A DNA stretch of 64,000 nucleotides from Solibacillus sp. FSL W7-1464 (GTDB lineage Bacteria; Bacillota; Bacilli; Bacillales_A; Planococcaceae). The stretch's first letter is position 1, and each line of letters starts with the position of its first letter. Positions 10,879-18,955 of the stretch are shown here, piece by piece. The notes under the pieces were generated by a model that had not been told where the DNA came from, made no database searches, and saw only the letters and a list, made by a program, of their open reading frames with translations. Location: contig NZ_JBBORC010000001.1 of the NCBI RefSeq assembly GCF_038004425.1, positions 115,001 to 179,000 on the forward strand. Reading direction: 5' to 3'. The translations under genes were made by a program, and so were the position numbers.

Positions 10879-11439
10879 CTAAAGCGACTTCACCATATGA
10901 TGAAATGGCTCATTAATTATTGTCCAGCTTTCAATTGTACGATAGCCTATTTTTTCGTACAAGCGTCGTGCATCGTGTTTCTCTAGTTCCACATTTAGAG
11001 AAATTTTCTCGAAGCCAAGCTCTTTGCCTTTTTGCTCTGCAAATTGCAAAAGGAGCGTGCCAATGCCATGACCGCGCGCTTTTTTCGAGACGCAAAGGGT
11101 ATCGATGTAATATTCATCCATATGTGCTTCGACATCCAATGTAGTCTGTCTTCCTTTTTTGGCCAGCTGCTGTTCAAGCTGGCGGTCGAGCTTGTATCCG
11201 AGACGGCCATCATAAAGCACGACAATCCCAACTATTTCCCCTTGTTGTTCCGCTACAAATGTATTCAAATAGCTGTGTCGATTTGTCGTTTCTGTGACAT
11301 ACTGTTCTAAAGCAGCTAAAATCTGCGAAACTTCTTCTTCACCAGTCAAATTGTTTGCAATGTCTCCGATTGCGTCATAAATTAAAGGTGCGACAGCTTT
11401 CGCGTCATTTTGCCCTGCTTGTCGAATGGTAATGGTCAT
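10879..11439 (-). CDS. GNAT-family N-acetyltransferase
   Basis: 186 aa from the ATG preceded by AAGGAG at proper spacing; the longer frame adds eight residues with no ribosome site. The acetyl-CoA-binding motif A is visible as LCVSKKARGHGIGTLLL, i.e. the R-G-x-G-I-G loop following a beta strand. It is followed by motif B-like SLNVELEKHDARRLYEKIGY. The acceptor substrate is unknown. It forms a likely two-gene operon with the EamA transporter; acetylation plus export of one compound is a possible reading. Confidence 0.88.
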   Translation of the reverse strand: MTITIRQAGQNDAKAVAPLIYDAIGDIANNLTGEEEVSQILAALEQYVTETTNRHSYLNTFVAEQQGEIVGIVVLYDGRLGYKLDRQLEQQLAKKGRQTTLDVEAHMDEYYIDTLCVSKKARGHGIGTLLLQFAEQKGKELGFEKISLNVELEKHDARRLYEKIGYRTIESWTIINEPFHHMVKSL

Positions 11440-11588
11440 CACAATCAACTCCTTACCGAACAAAGTATAACAGAAAATAAATTCATTCGCGAAGAAAGCA
11501 TTAGTTTCAGAATAGTATAAAGTTTTATAAATATATCTTTTCTATGGTAAATTAGTAAGAACATACAACGTCGGAGGTTAGACAATTA

Positions 11589-12536
11589 ATGAGCCAAATA
11601 GACAAAGAATTCATCTTAGTTTATGGAGATGCATTCGTTGATTATATTGCAAATGATCAGACCAATACTTCATTTACGAAGTATTTAGGTGGCGCAACAA
11701 TTAATGTTGCAGCAGGGATTAGTCGTATTGGGGCACCGTCAGCACTTATTACAATTACAGGCGATGACGAAACATCGGAATTTTGCCGTCAGCAGATTAC
11801 AAAAGAAGGTGTGAACCTTGATTTCGCTGTATTTGATGCGAAGAAGCGTGTAAGTGGTGTATATGTGCATTTAACTGAAAAATGTGAGCGAGTATTTAAA
11901 GATTATGTCGATGAGACGCCGGATTTACAAGTAACACCTGAGCAGTTACAGGAAGAGGCATTCAAACGTGCTTCGATTTTAAATGTTTGTTCAGGAACAA
12001 TGTTTGAAGAAACAGCATTAAAAACAACCCGTGCCGCAGTGGATATGGCCAAGGATAAAGGAGCGATTATCGCAATTGATGCGAATATCCGTCCGCTTCG
12101 TTGGGAATCCGAGGAAATCTGCCGTGAAACGATTACATCATTCTTTGAAGATGCCGATATTTTAAAGCTTACAGATGAAGAATTATATTTCCTTACAGAA
12201 ACAACAACAATTGAAGAAGGTCTACAAAAGTTGGATGAACTGTTAGTACCGATTGTGTTGGTTACAGTTGGAGCTGATGGAGCATATGCCGTATTAAACG
12301 GTGAAGTAACACATGTTCCGGTTGAACGAGTTGTTCCGGTTGATACAACAGGCGCAGGCGATGCGTTTATGGCAGGCGTACTCCGTTATGTTCACTTCAA
12401 TGGTTTACCTACAGTAAAAGAAGATTTATTCAGCTGTGTCGCATTCGGCAACAAGCTGGGCGCAATGGCGGCTACTAAAGCCGGTGCATTAACGGCACTG
12501 CCAAGCTACGAGGAAATTAAGCATTTAATTAAATAA
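11589..12536 (+). CDS. PfkB-family carbohydrate kinase (fructokinase-like)
   Basis: 315 aa ribokinase/PfkB-fold kinase. The N-terminal YLGGATINVA (32-41) corresponds to PfkB signature 1. The ATP/anion-hole motif DTTGAGDAFMAG (252-263) carries the catalytic base Asp258. The start follows TCGGAGG at good spacing. Members phosphorylate fructose, ribose, 2-keto-3-deoxygluconate or similar sugars. No sugar transporter or other pathway gene is adjacent, so the substrate is not settled. Confidence 0.88.
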   Translation: MSQIDKEFILVYGDAFVDYIANDQTNTSFTKYLGGATINVAAGISRIGAPSALITITGDDETSEFCRQQITKEGVNLDFAVFDAKKRVSGVYVHLTEKCERVFKDYVDETPDLQVTPEQLQEEAFKRASILNVCSGTMFEETALKTTRAAVDMAKDKGAIIAIDANIRPLRWESEEICRETITSFFEDADILKLTDEELYFLTETTTIEEGLQKLDELLVPIVLVTVGADGAYAVLNGEVTHVPVERVVPVDTTGAGDAFMAGVLRYVHFNGLPTVKEDLFSCVAFGNKLGAMAATKAGALTALPSYEEIKHLIK

Positions 12537-12550
12537 ATTTTATATAGAGC

Positions 12551-12596
12551 AAGCCGTCTCCGAAGTGTTTTTACATTTTGGAGGCGGCTTTTTTGT
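12551..12596 (+). terminator. Terminator of the PfkB kinase gene
   Basis: A 14-bp stem (AAGCCGTCTCCGAA / TTTTGGAGGCGGCTT, with G-U pairs) is followed by TTTTTTG. The TATTAGAA array begins 24 bp further on. Confidence 0.88.
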
Positions 12597-12620
12597 TGGT
12601 GGGGGGCAGTGCTGTGCGGT

Positions 12621-12938
12621 TATTAGAAGATTGCGGCCGTTTATTAGAAGTAGTCGGATGGTTATTAGAACAAGTGACGGGTTTATTAGAAGATGGGCAA
12701 GAATTGCGGGGAACGGGGGCTTCATTTAGTGGAGGACAGGGGAAAAAGAAGGGCGTTATGAATTTTATTAGAACAATGATCCAGGATATTAGAAAAAGCC
12801 GGAACGATATTAGAAAATGCAGAGGAGATATTTGAACAATACAACCGGATATTAGAACAATGAACGGTTATATTAGAAAATCCCACTTTTATTAGAACAA
12901 ATAAAAATATATTAGAACTTTCCCCAGTATATTAGAAC
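12621..12938 (+). repeat. TATTAGAA phased array 1 (13 copies, ~21-bp period)
   Basis: The 8-bp core TATTAGAA recurs at 12621, 12642, 12663, 12684, 12766, 12787, 12808, 12829 (as TATTTGAA), 12850, 12871, 12890, 12910 and 12930. Start-to-start steps are 21 bp through 12871, except for one 82-bp stretch with decayed units; the last three steps are 19, 20 and 20 bp. The 11-13-bp spacers differ from each other, so this is not an ordinary tandem repeat. It fills the gap between the PfkB kinase and the XRE regulator. The same motif forms a second array, inverted, at 44783-44954. Confidence 0.9.
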
Positions 12939-13067
12939 ATCTCACCCCGCAAACCCTAACTTCATCCCCGTACGTAACCACTAGTTGACAAAATCTCCTT
13001 TTCGAAAGAATTAGTCGCTATTAAACAGCCAACTTTCTTTTTATAATAGGTGTAAGAGGTGAGGGGG

Positions 13068-14174
13068 ATGACGAATTTCCAATTTGCGGCCATTTTTACA
13101 GAGCGCCGCAAGCAACTGCAAGTAACACAAGAAGAAATTGCACGACATGTCGGAGTATCAAGGGCCGCTGTTTCAAAATGGGAGAAAGGGCAAAGCTATC
13201 CAGATATATCACTGTTGCCGAAGCTTGCAACATTTTTCAACATTTCAATTGATGCACTGCTCGGTTATGAGCCGCAATTGACGGATGAACGAATTTTAAA
13301 AATGTATGCGGAATTAGCACAGCGCTTTTCAAAGGAACCATTTGCTGAAGTGGATACAGCAATTGATCAACTCATAGAAGAATATTATAGTTGCTTTCCA
13401 TTTTTACTGAAGATGGCGCAGCTTTACGTCAATTACTTTAATCTCGCACAGGAAAAGGAAGTCGTTGCTGATAAAATCCAGGATCTTTGTAAACGTGTGA
13501 AGGAGTTCAGTGGAGATTACCGGCTGAATAACGAAGCGAATTTACTTGAGGCATATACGTATATATTAAAAGGGGAACCTCAGCATGTGCTCGAATTATT
13601 AGGGGAGAATGCTGTCGTTCAGCTTGGGACTGAGCAGCTTATCGCTACGGCACAAACGATGCTGGGCAATATAGAAAAGGCGAAGGAAATTCATCAGGTC
13701 AATATGTATCAGCATCTGCAGTATATGATAACGAATGCGAATGAAGCGCTTAGCTTGGAAATCGGAAATGTCCCGTATTTTGAACAGTCGGTCCGCCGGA
13801 TTGAAACGATAATCGATACTTTTCATTTAGATAAACTGAATATACACAACACACTGCTATTTTATTTAAAAGCATCGAGCGGCTATGCAACACAAAATAA
13901 TATAGATGAAGCAATTCGCTGTATTGAGCGCTATGTGAAAATTTGTACGCAAATCAAATTTCCGCTTCAACTCACAGGAGACGATTATTTCTACTTGCTG
14001 GATGGATGGATTGCAAAGGAAGTTATGTTGAGCACTCAAACACCACGGGATGAGGAATCAATAAAAAAATCAATTTATGAAAGTATTGCTGGGAATCCGA
14101 TGCTGGCAAGTGTGCAAAACGATTCGCGCTATAAAAGTTTACTCGTCAATTTAAAACATCATCTGAAAATTTAA
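13068..14174 (+). CDS. XRE-family regulator with TPR-like C-terminal region
   Basis: 368 aa. The N-terminal ~65 residues are a Cro/C1-type helix-turn-helix: the EEIARHVGVSRAAVSKWEKG recognition region is followed by SYPDISLLPKLATFF. The remaining 300 residues are helical with repeated ~35-residue units, as in TPR proteins that sense a peptide or partner. ATG 13068 lies just after GAGGTGAGG; the upstream GTG is inside the ribosome site. It heads a tight cluster with a YxlE-like small protein and an ABC exporter, and is probably their regulator. A TATAAT at 13042-13047 is close to the start; its -35 is poor. Confidence 0.85.
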   Translation: MTNFQFAAIFTERRKQLQVTQEEIARHVGVSRAAVSKWEKGQSYPDISLLPKLATFFNISIDALLGYEPQLTDERILKMYAELAQRFSKEPFAEVDTAIDQLIEEYYSCFPFLLKMAQLYVNYFNLAQEKEVVADKIQDLCKRVKEFSGDYRLNNEANLLEAYTYILKGEPQHVLELLGENAVVQLGTEQLIATAQTMLGNIEKAKEIHQVNMYQHLQYMITNANEALSLEIGNVPYFEQSVRRIETIIDTFHLDKLNIHNTLLFYLKASSGYATQNNIDEAIRCIERYVKICTQIKFPLQLTGDDYFYLLDGWIAKEVMLSTQTPRDEESIKKSIYESIAGNPMLASVQNDSRYKSLLVNLKHHLKI

Positions 14175-14186
14175 GGGGGATTTAAA

Positions 14187-14387
14187 ATGGATCAATTATC
14201 GAATATTCCTTGGGGACTCATTGCGCCGTTATTAGTACTGCAATTCGTGCTTGCGGCGGTAGCGATTGTAGATATTGTACGCAGTTATGAGACGCGCGGG
14301 CCGAAATGGGTATGGGTGCTCGTTTCGCTGTTTGTTAATACACTCGGACCGATTGCATACTTTCTGTTCGGACGGAAAAGCCAATGA
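14187..14387 (+). CDS. PLDc_N-domain small membrane protein (YxlE-like)
   Basis: 66 aa with two hydrophobic helices separated by a charged turn (RSYETRGPKW), the pattern of the phospholipase D-nuclease N-terminal domain found alone in small Bacillus proteins. The helices span about residues 8-30 and 41-60. In B. subtilis the same order (YxlE, YxlF ATPase, YxlG permease) occurs in the sigY operon. The start follows AGGGGG, 12 bp after the XRE gene. The stop overlaps the next ATG by 4 bp. Confidence 0.85.
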   Translation: MDQLSNIPWGLIAPLLVLQFVLAAVAIVDIVRSYETRGPKWVWVLVSLFVNTLGPIAYFLFGRKSQ

Positions 14388-15286
14388 TTTGTATTGAAGT
14401 GAATGGTCTTACAAAGCAATTTGGTGCAAAGAAAGTAGTGGATGATTTATCGTTCACTTTGCCGATGCATACTTCTACAGCGCTGATCGGTCCGAATGGC
14501 GCAGGGAAAACTACGGCACTTTCGATGCTTTCCAATATACTGGAGCCGACAAGCGGCAAAATCATTATGCCGGATGTAAAGGATATACGCAGTGCAATCG
14601 GATTTTTGCCGCAATATCCCCAATATTATTCCTGGCTGACTGCTCTTGAATATATGGAGATGGTAGCCAATTTAAGCGGTCTTGAAAAGCGTTCATTAAA
14701 AAGTGAATGCAAAAAGATGCTGGAATTTGTAGGTTTGCAGGATGCGATGAATAAAAAGACCGAGACGTTTTCAGGCGGAATGAAGCAGCGTTTAGGTATT
14801 GCCCAGGCAATAGTTCATAAGCCAAAACTCCTATTGCTGGATGAACCGGTATCGGCACTTGATCCGGTTGGACGTCGGGAAGTGATGAACTTATTGAAGG
14901 AAGTGCAGCAGCAAACGACGATTTTGTACTCAACACATATTTTGAACGACGCGGAGGAAATGACCGATCAGCTGCTGTTTTTACGGGACGGCAAACTTGT
15001 CGAGCAAGGGTCATTGACAGAGGTGAAGCAAAAGTTTGAGGATCCGCGTTATAAAATAACGTTCACAACTGAGGAAGAGGCACGGCAATTTGCTAGTCAG
15101 TCTACATTAGAGGCTGTTGCTGAAGGAATAGCGGCATATGTAGAAGTTTTAGATGAACGTCCGTCGATGCAACAGCTGCTTCAGCAGTTGGCGGCATCAC
15201 CATATAAAGTAGTAAAAGTGGAGCGGGAAACGGCAAGCCTGGAAGAAATCTTTATGAAGGTGGCGGGGAAGCATGCAGCAATTTAA
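14384..15286 (+). CDS. ABC transporter ATP-binding protein (YxlF-like)
   Basis: 300 aa ABC ATPase with one nucleotide-binding domain: Walker A GPNGAGKT (36-43), Q-loop FLPQYPQY (74-81), signature SGGMKQRLG (130-138), Walker B LLLLDEP (149-155), and H-loop STHIL. The C-terminal ~80 residues form the accessory region seen in antibiotic and lipid exporter ATPases. The gene overlaps the PLDc_N gene by 4 bp and the permease gene by 14 bp, showing one translationally coupled unit. It energises the permease; the substrate is unknown. Confidence 0.93.
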   Translation: MICIEVNGLTKQFGAKKVVDDLSFTLPMHTSTALIGPNGAGKTTALSMLSNILEPTSGKIIMPDVKDIRSAIGFLPQYPQYYSWLTALEYMEMVANLSGLEKRSLKSECKKMLEFVGLQDAMNKKTETFSGGMKQRLGIAQAIVHKPKLLLLDEPVSALDPVGRREVMNLLKEVQQQTTILYSTHILNDAEEMTDQLLFLRDGKLVEQGSLTEVKQKFEDPRYKITFTTEEEARQFASQSTLEAVAEGIAAYVEVLDERPSMQQLLQQLAASPYKVVKVERETASLEEIFMKVAGKHAAI

Positions 15287-16055
15287 AGCATTACTTTTAA
15301 AAGAATGGCGTGAAAGTGTTCGCAGCTTTAAGATTTTATGGATTCCGCTTGTTTTTGTACTGCTCGGAATTAGCGATCCGCTCATGAACTATTTTATGGA
15401 AGATATTTTGCAGGCGGTCGGCAATATGCCCGATGGATTTATGATGACAATGCCTGAATTCCAGCCGGCTGACCTGCTTATTGCATCAACCGGTCAATTT
15501 CAATCAATTGGACTGCTCGTATTGATTACCGCCTATATTGGGTCCGTAAGCCGGGAACGTCAAAATGGTACTGCGACCCTTCTTTATGTACGTCCGATGT
15601 CTTTTACGGCATTGTTTTTCAGTAAATGGATTGTTGCAAGCACAATTGCGATCATCAGTGCATTAGCGGGCTATGCGGGGAGCATGTATTATACGGCTCT
15701 CCTTTACGGAACAGTGGATTTAACGAAATTTTTAGCGATGCTTGGTACGTATTGCATATGGTTACTGTTTGTCATGGCACTTACTGTTGCGATGAGTGCA
15801 GCCTTCCAAACATCTGTTGCTGCTGCTGTTACAATTATTCTCATCCCAGTCGGCCTGATTATTGACACATTAATCGGCAGCTTTTGGAGTGTTACACCTT
15901 GGAAGCTTGCAAAGTACGGAACAGGTCTTCTTACCGATAGCGTATTAATGGAAAATTATTGGTATACTTTCCTTGTAGTGGTCATCCTAATTGTTGTCAT
16001 AGTGATAATCGGCATTAAGATGAGTAAGAAGAATATTCGTTATTTAAAAGTATAA
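15273..16055 (+). CDS. ABC-2-type permease (YxlG-like)
   Basis: 260 aa with six hydrophobic segments: one near the N-terminus, a large loop containing MPDGFMMTMPEFQPADLL, then five closely spaced helices. This is the layout of ABC-2 permeases of the NosY/YxlG type. The SVSRERQNGTATLLYVRP cytoplasmic motif after the second helix is typical of the family. It partners the overlapping ATPase and ends at a strong terminator, closing the four-gene cluster. Confidence 0.88.
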   Translation: MQQFKALLLKEWRESVRSFKILWIPLVFVLLGISDPLMNYFMEDILQAVGNMPDGFMMTMPEFQPADLLIASTGQFQSIGLLVLITAYIGSVSRERQNGTATLLYVRPMSFTALFFSKWIVASTIAIISALAGYAGSMYYTALLYGTVDLTKFLAMLGTYCIWLLFVMALTVAMSAAFQTSVAAAVTIILIPVGLIIDTLIGSFWSVTPWKLAKYGTGLLTDSVLMENYWYTFLVVVILIVVIVIIGIKMSKKNIRYLKV

Positions 16056-16060
16056 ATAGT

Positions 16061-16100
16061 AAGCAGAAATCGTTGTTTTCCAATTGATTTCTGCTTTTTT
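16061..16100 (+). terminator. Terminator of the XRE/ABC cluster
   Basis: The stem AAGCAGAAATC / GATTTCTGCTT is followed by TTTT, 6 bp after the permease stop. Confidence 0.9.
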
Positions 16101-16164
16101 CTATTAACTTTCAAGAAAATTAAGAATATAATGTAAGTTAATTGTCTTTTTCAATGATTGAATG

Positions 16165-16845
16165 TTAAGAAGGCGGACTGGCATTTTTTATACTTATATA
16201 GAGCGATCCATTTTCTAAAATTTGCGCATAATAAACTTTATCGATGTCATGAATATTTTTTTTTGCTAATTTTTTTCTGAGCCAGTCTTCCGTAAGCTGG
16301 AGTTCGGTTAAATTCTTTTGAATAATTTGTCCGTCCGTAATCAGTTCCATTGGCAAGTATTGCGGGGCAGGAGCAGATACTGATACGTCTTCTGTTGTTG
16401 CGGTACGGGCAAGCGGCTTTTTCAGGACACTTAGTTCTCCATTTGTTTCAAAAACGGCATAAAGTACTTCGTCAAATGAGAAAATACTCTGTTCGCGCAA
16501 AAGCATAGCAAGTTCATCTGGATGAAGCCGTGCTTTTCTCAATTCATTATTTAAAATGACACCGTTATTAATGACAATCGCCGGTTTATCGTCAAAAAGG
16601 ATGCGTGCTTTTGGTGATCTGAATGAAATATAACTGACGGCAATTGTTAATACAGCCCACACTACTAAAGAAACCATACCATCTAAAAAAGGGGTTTCAA
16701 CTTGAGTCGAGACTTCGGCAGCAATCGAACCAAAAGTGATACCCGTGACATAGTGGAAGAAAGTGAGCTGACTCACTTGCTTTTTACCGATAATACGAGC
16801 GAGTATTAAAATTGCGAAAAATGAAAAGCTTGCACGTAAAATCAT
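16165..16845 (-). CDS. DUF421 (YetF-like) membrane protein; start uncertain
   Basis: 226 aa from the first ATG. Two or three transmembrane helices are followed by the DUF421 soluble domain, with RIIGKKQVSQLTFFHYVTGI and FGSIAAEVS as the family hallmarks. The ATG given lacks a ribosome site. A strong AAAAGGAGGG lies ~30 nt upstream with an open frame between, and relatives have several residues before the first helix. Translation may thus begin at an in-frame AUU/AUC/AUA at about 16864-16872. The function of the family is unknown; some members affect spore or stress traits. Confidence 0.85.
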   Translation of the reverse strand: MILRASFSFFAILILARIIGKKQVSQLTFFHYVTGITFGSIAAEVSTQVETPFLDGMVSLVVWAVLTIAVSYISFRSPKARILFDDKPAIVINNGVILNNELRKARLHPDELAMLLREQSIFSFDEVLYAVFETNGELSVLKKPLARTATTEDVSVSAPAPQYLPMELITDGQIIQKNLTELQLTEDWLRKKLAKKNIHDIDKVYYAQILENGSLYISIKNASPPS

Positions 16846-16903
16846 TTCGCCAAGGTTCAGTTCTATGATAATCCCTCCTTTTAAAGGGTAGTATGAATAA
16901 AAA

Positions 16904-16928
16904 GTGTTAAACTATGCACCCTTAACAC
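16904..16928. promoter_or_regulatory. Inverted repeat in the DUF421/MFS divergent region
   Basis: GTGTTAA (16904-16910) and TTAACAC (16922-16928) form a perfect 7-bp inverted repeat with an 11-bp centre. It is suitable as a dimeric repressor site between the divergent DUF421 and MFS genes. No regulator gene is adjacent, so the role is a guess. Confidence 0.3.
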
Positions 16929-17030
16929 ATTCAATAAGAGAAGTGAAATTGAGGGGGATTTTTATAATAATCTTGCTGAATTAAAAAATTGTGCGTAATG
17001 TTATTGATCTAGCAGAAAGAATGTGAAAAA

Positions 17031-18230
17031 ATGTCGACTACAACAATAAATCAATCAAACCCTGTCTATCCAATTATGGTCTCAATAGGGGTATGTCACT
17101 TAATTAATGATACGATGCAGGCTGTTATACCGGCAATGTTCCCATTATTGGAAAGGGACTTAGGATTAACGTTTACGCAGCTTGGAATGATTTCGTTTGT
17201 CCTGAATATGGTTGCCAGCCTTCTACAGCCAGCCGTCGGATTTATGACAGACAAAAAGCCATTTCCGTATGCACTGCCGCTTGGGATGGTGAGCTCGTTT
17301 ATCGGGCTGACCATGCTCATATTAGCGGGCGAATACTGGATGATTTTAGTGTCGGTGCTATTCTTGGGACTTGGTTCAGCCATTTTCCACCCGGAAGGTT
17401 CACGCGTATCGTTTATGGCTGCAGGTAATAAGCGCGGCTTAGCTCAGTCCATTTATCAGGTAGGGGGCAATAGCGGACAGGCATTAGCCCCATTGCTAAG
17501 CGCATTTATCATTTTGCCATTCGGGATGTACGGCGTTTCCGTTATTCTCATTTTTACAGCGATCGGTATCTTTTTATTAACGAAAATATCGATGTGGTAT
17601 AAACGTCAGCTCGAAGCGGAAAAGAGATCAAAAATCAAAAAAATGCTGATTTCATCCTTGCCGCCTTTAACGAAAAAGCAAGTTGGAATGGCTTTACTCG
17701 TGCTGCTGTTCATTATATTTGCCCGTTCGTTTTACGTTACGAATATAACAAGTTTCTATGTCTTTTATTTAACGGAACAATATGGGATGAGTGTTGAGCG
17801 CGGTCAGCTGTTTATTTTTATCTTCATGGCAGTGGGGGTTGTAGGTACATTTTTTGGTGGTCCATTATCAGATCGCTTCGGGCGGAAAAATGTTATATTG
17901 CTGTCGGTGATTGCACCGATTCCATTTTGCCTGGCACTTCCGTTTGTTCCTTTGCCGGCTGTAATGGTTCTACTCATTATTATCGGACTCTTGATTATGG
18001 TCAGCTTTACAGTGACGGTAGTGTATGCACAGGAACTTGTCCCATCGAAAATCGGTACAATGGCCGGTTTAACAGTCGGTGTTGCATTCGGAATGGGTGC
18101 AATTGGCTCGGTTGTTATCGGAATTCTTATCGACAAGATGGGCATTCACTTCACGATGAATGCGATATCGGTACTGACATTATTGTTGCTCGTAGCATTT
18201 TTCCTGCCGCGTGATCGAGTAGGGGAATAG
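17031..18230 (+). CDS. MFS exporter, fosmidomycin-resistance (Fsr) type
   Basis: 399 aa with twelve predicted helices. The opening CHLINDTMQAVIPAMFPLL is characteristic of Fsr-like MFS proteins, where the HxxxD pattern in helix 1 is conserved. The central motif A region reads GGPLSDRFGRKNV in the second half, and IFHPEGSR follows helix 4. Relatives export fosmidomycin and other small compounds by proton antiport. The ribosome site before ATG 17031 is weak (AGAAAG). The gene stands alone between DUF421 and the fucose-type operon. Confidence 0.85.
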   Translation: MSTTTINQSNPVYPIMVSIGVCHLINDTMQAVIPAMFPLLERDLGLTFTQLGMISFVLNMVASLLQPAVGFMTDKKPFPYALPLGMVSSFIGLTMLILAGEYWMILVSVLFLGLGSAIFHPEGSRVSFMAAGNKRGLAQSIYQVGGNSGQALAPLLSAFIILPFGMYGVSVILIFTAIGIFLLTKISMWYKRQLEAEKRSKIKKMLISSLPPLTKKQVGMALLVLLFIIFARSFYVTNITSFYVFYLTEQYGMSVERGQLFIFIFMAVGVVGTFFGGPLSDRFGRKNVILLSVIAPIPFCLALPFVPLPAVMVLLIIIGLLIMVSFTVTVVYAQELVPSKIGTMAGLTVGVAFGMGAIGSVVIGILIDKMGIHFTMNAISVLTLLLLVAFFLPRDRVGE

Positions 18231-18263
18231 TACGGGAATTAAAGTTTATGTATAAATTTATAA

Positions 18264-18302
18264 AAAAGGACTTTAGTGATAAAAAACTAAAGTCCTTTTG
18301 TA
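18264..18302 (+). terminator. Terminator of the MFS gene
   Basis: AAAAGGACTTTAGT pairs perfectly with ACTAAAGTCCTTTT around an 8-nt loop and runs into TTTTG. The 200 bp after it are very AT-rich and hold the control region of the next operon. Confidence 0.88.
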
Positions 18303-18360
18303 GTTTAAATAAAAACCCATAAAAACAAAAATAAAAAAATAATTATTGTTAAAAAATTAT

Positions 18361-18398
18361 ATTATTAATTTATTTGTGTTTTATAAACACATTAATAA
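18361..18398. promoter_or_regulatory. Nested palindrome upstream of the fucose-type operon
   Basis: TGTGTTT-TAT-AAACACA (18375-18391) is a perfect 7-bp inverted repeat. It is flanked by an outer pair ATTATTAA (18361-18368) and TTAATAAT (18391-18398). It lies ~70 bp before a possible -35 and is the best operator candidate for the DeoR regulator encoded by the second gene. No T-run follows, which argues against a terminator. Confidence 0.45.
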
Positions 18399-18457
18399 TA
18401 AAATTGTTATTTAAACATAATTATTCTGTAAATTACGATATTTTTGTAAATTTATAG

Positions 18458-18486
18458 TTGAAAAATATTCAGAAAATTGTTAAATT
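18458..18486 (+). promoter_or_regulatory. Possible SigA-type promoter of the fucose-type operon
   Basis: TTGAAA (18458-18463), a 17-bp spacer and TAAATT (18481-18486) precede the fucU ribosome site by ~17 bp. The surrounding DNA is AT-rich, so chance matches are common. Confidence 0.4.
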
Positions 18487-18515
18487 TAAAACAACATAAA
18501 CAAAGGAGAACAAAG

Positions 18516-18944
18516 ATGCTCAAAAATATCAGTCCTTGTATATCCCCAAATTTACTTAAAATATTGATGGAAATGGGACATGGAGATGAAATTGTTATTG
18601 CTGATGGTAATTTCCCTGCTGAATCCCATGCAAAAAAATGTATTCGAGCAGACGGATTAAAGATTCCAGAATTACTACAAGGTATTTTAGATTTGATGCC
18701 ATTAGATAGCTATGTAGATAAACCAGTGACTTTTATGATGCCTGATCAAGGAATAGGACGTCCAAAAATTTGGGGAATTTATGAAGAAATAATTAATAAA
18801 GAATATATGTCAAATACCCCTTTGCTTCTTGAGAGATTTAAATTTTATGAAAAAGCTAAAAATGCATATGCGATTCTGGCTACATCAGAAGACCAACTTT
18901 ATGCGAACATTATTTTAAGAAAAGGTGTAATTTCATTAGAATAG
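18516..18944 (+). CDS. fucU: L-fucose mutarotase, RbsD/FucU family
   Basis: 142 aa. It interconverts alpha and beta anomers of the sugar so that the isomerase receives the right form; cytoplasmic. Family features are the MGHGDEIVIADGNFPA segment, with the catalytic histidine in HGD, and the C-terminal YANIILRKGVI. ATG 18516 follows AAAGGAG at 7 nt; a longer frame starts inside the promoter. It is the first gene of the operon, 11 bp before the DeoR regulator. FucU and RbsD differ little, and the FucI and FucA genes downstream favour FucU. Confidence 0.88.
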   Translation: MLKNISPCISPNLLKILMEMGHGDEIVIADGNFPAESHAKKCIRADGLKIPELLQGILDLMPLDSYVDKPVTFMMPDQGIGRPKIWGIYEEIINKEYMSNTPLLLERFKFYEKAKNAYAILATSEDQLYANIILRKGVISLE

Positions 18945-18955
18945 GAGAATTAGAG

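Noticed and set aside
12578-12835. 85-aa frame with heptad LLE and IRK repeats over array 1
   Set aside because: The heptad look follows from a 21-bp (7-codon) DNA period. The second array has no such frame, there is no ribosome site, and the start lies inside the PfkB terminator.
12621-12938. CRISPR array reading of the TATTAGAA repeats
   Set aside because: The repeated unit is only 8 bp with 11-13-bp spacers, far shorter than CRISPR repeats and spacers, and no cas genes are in the window.
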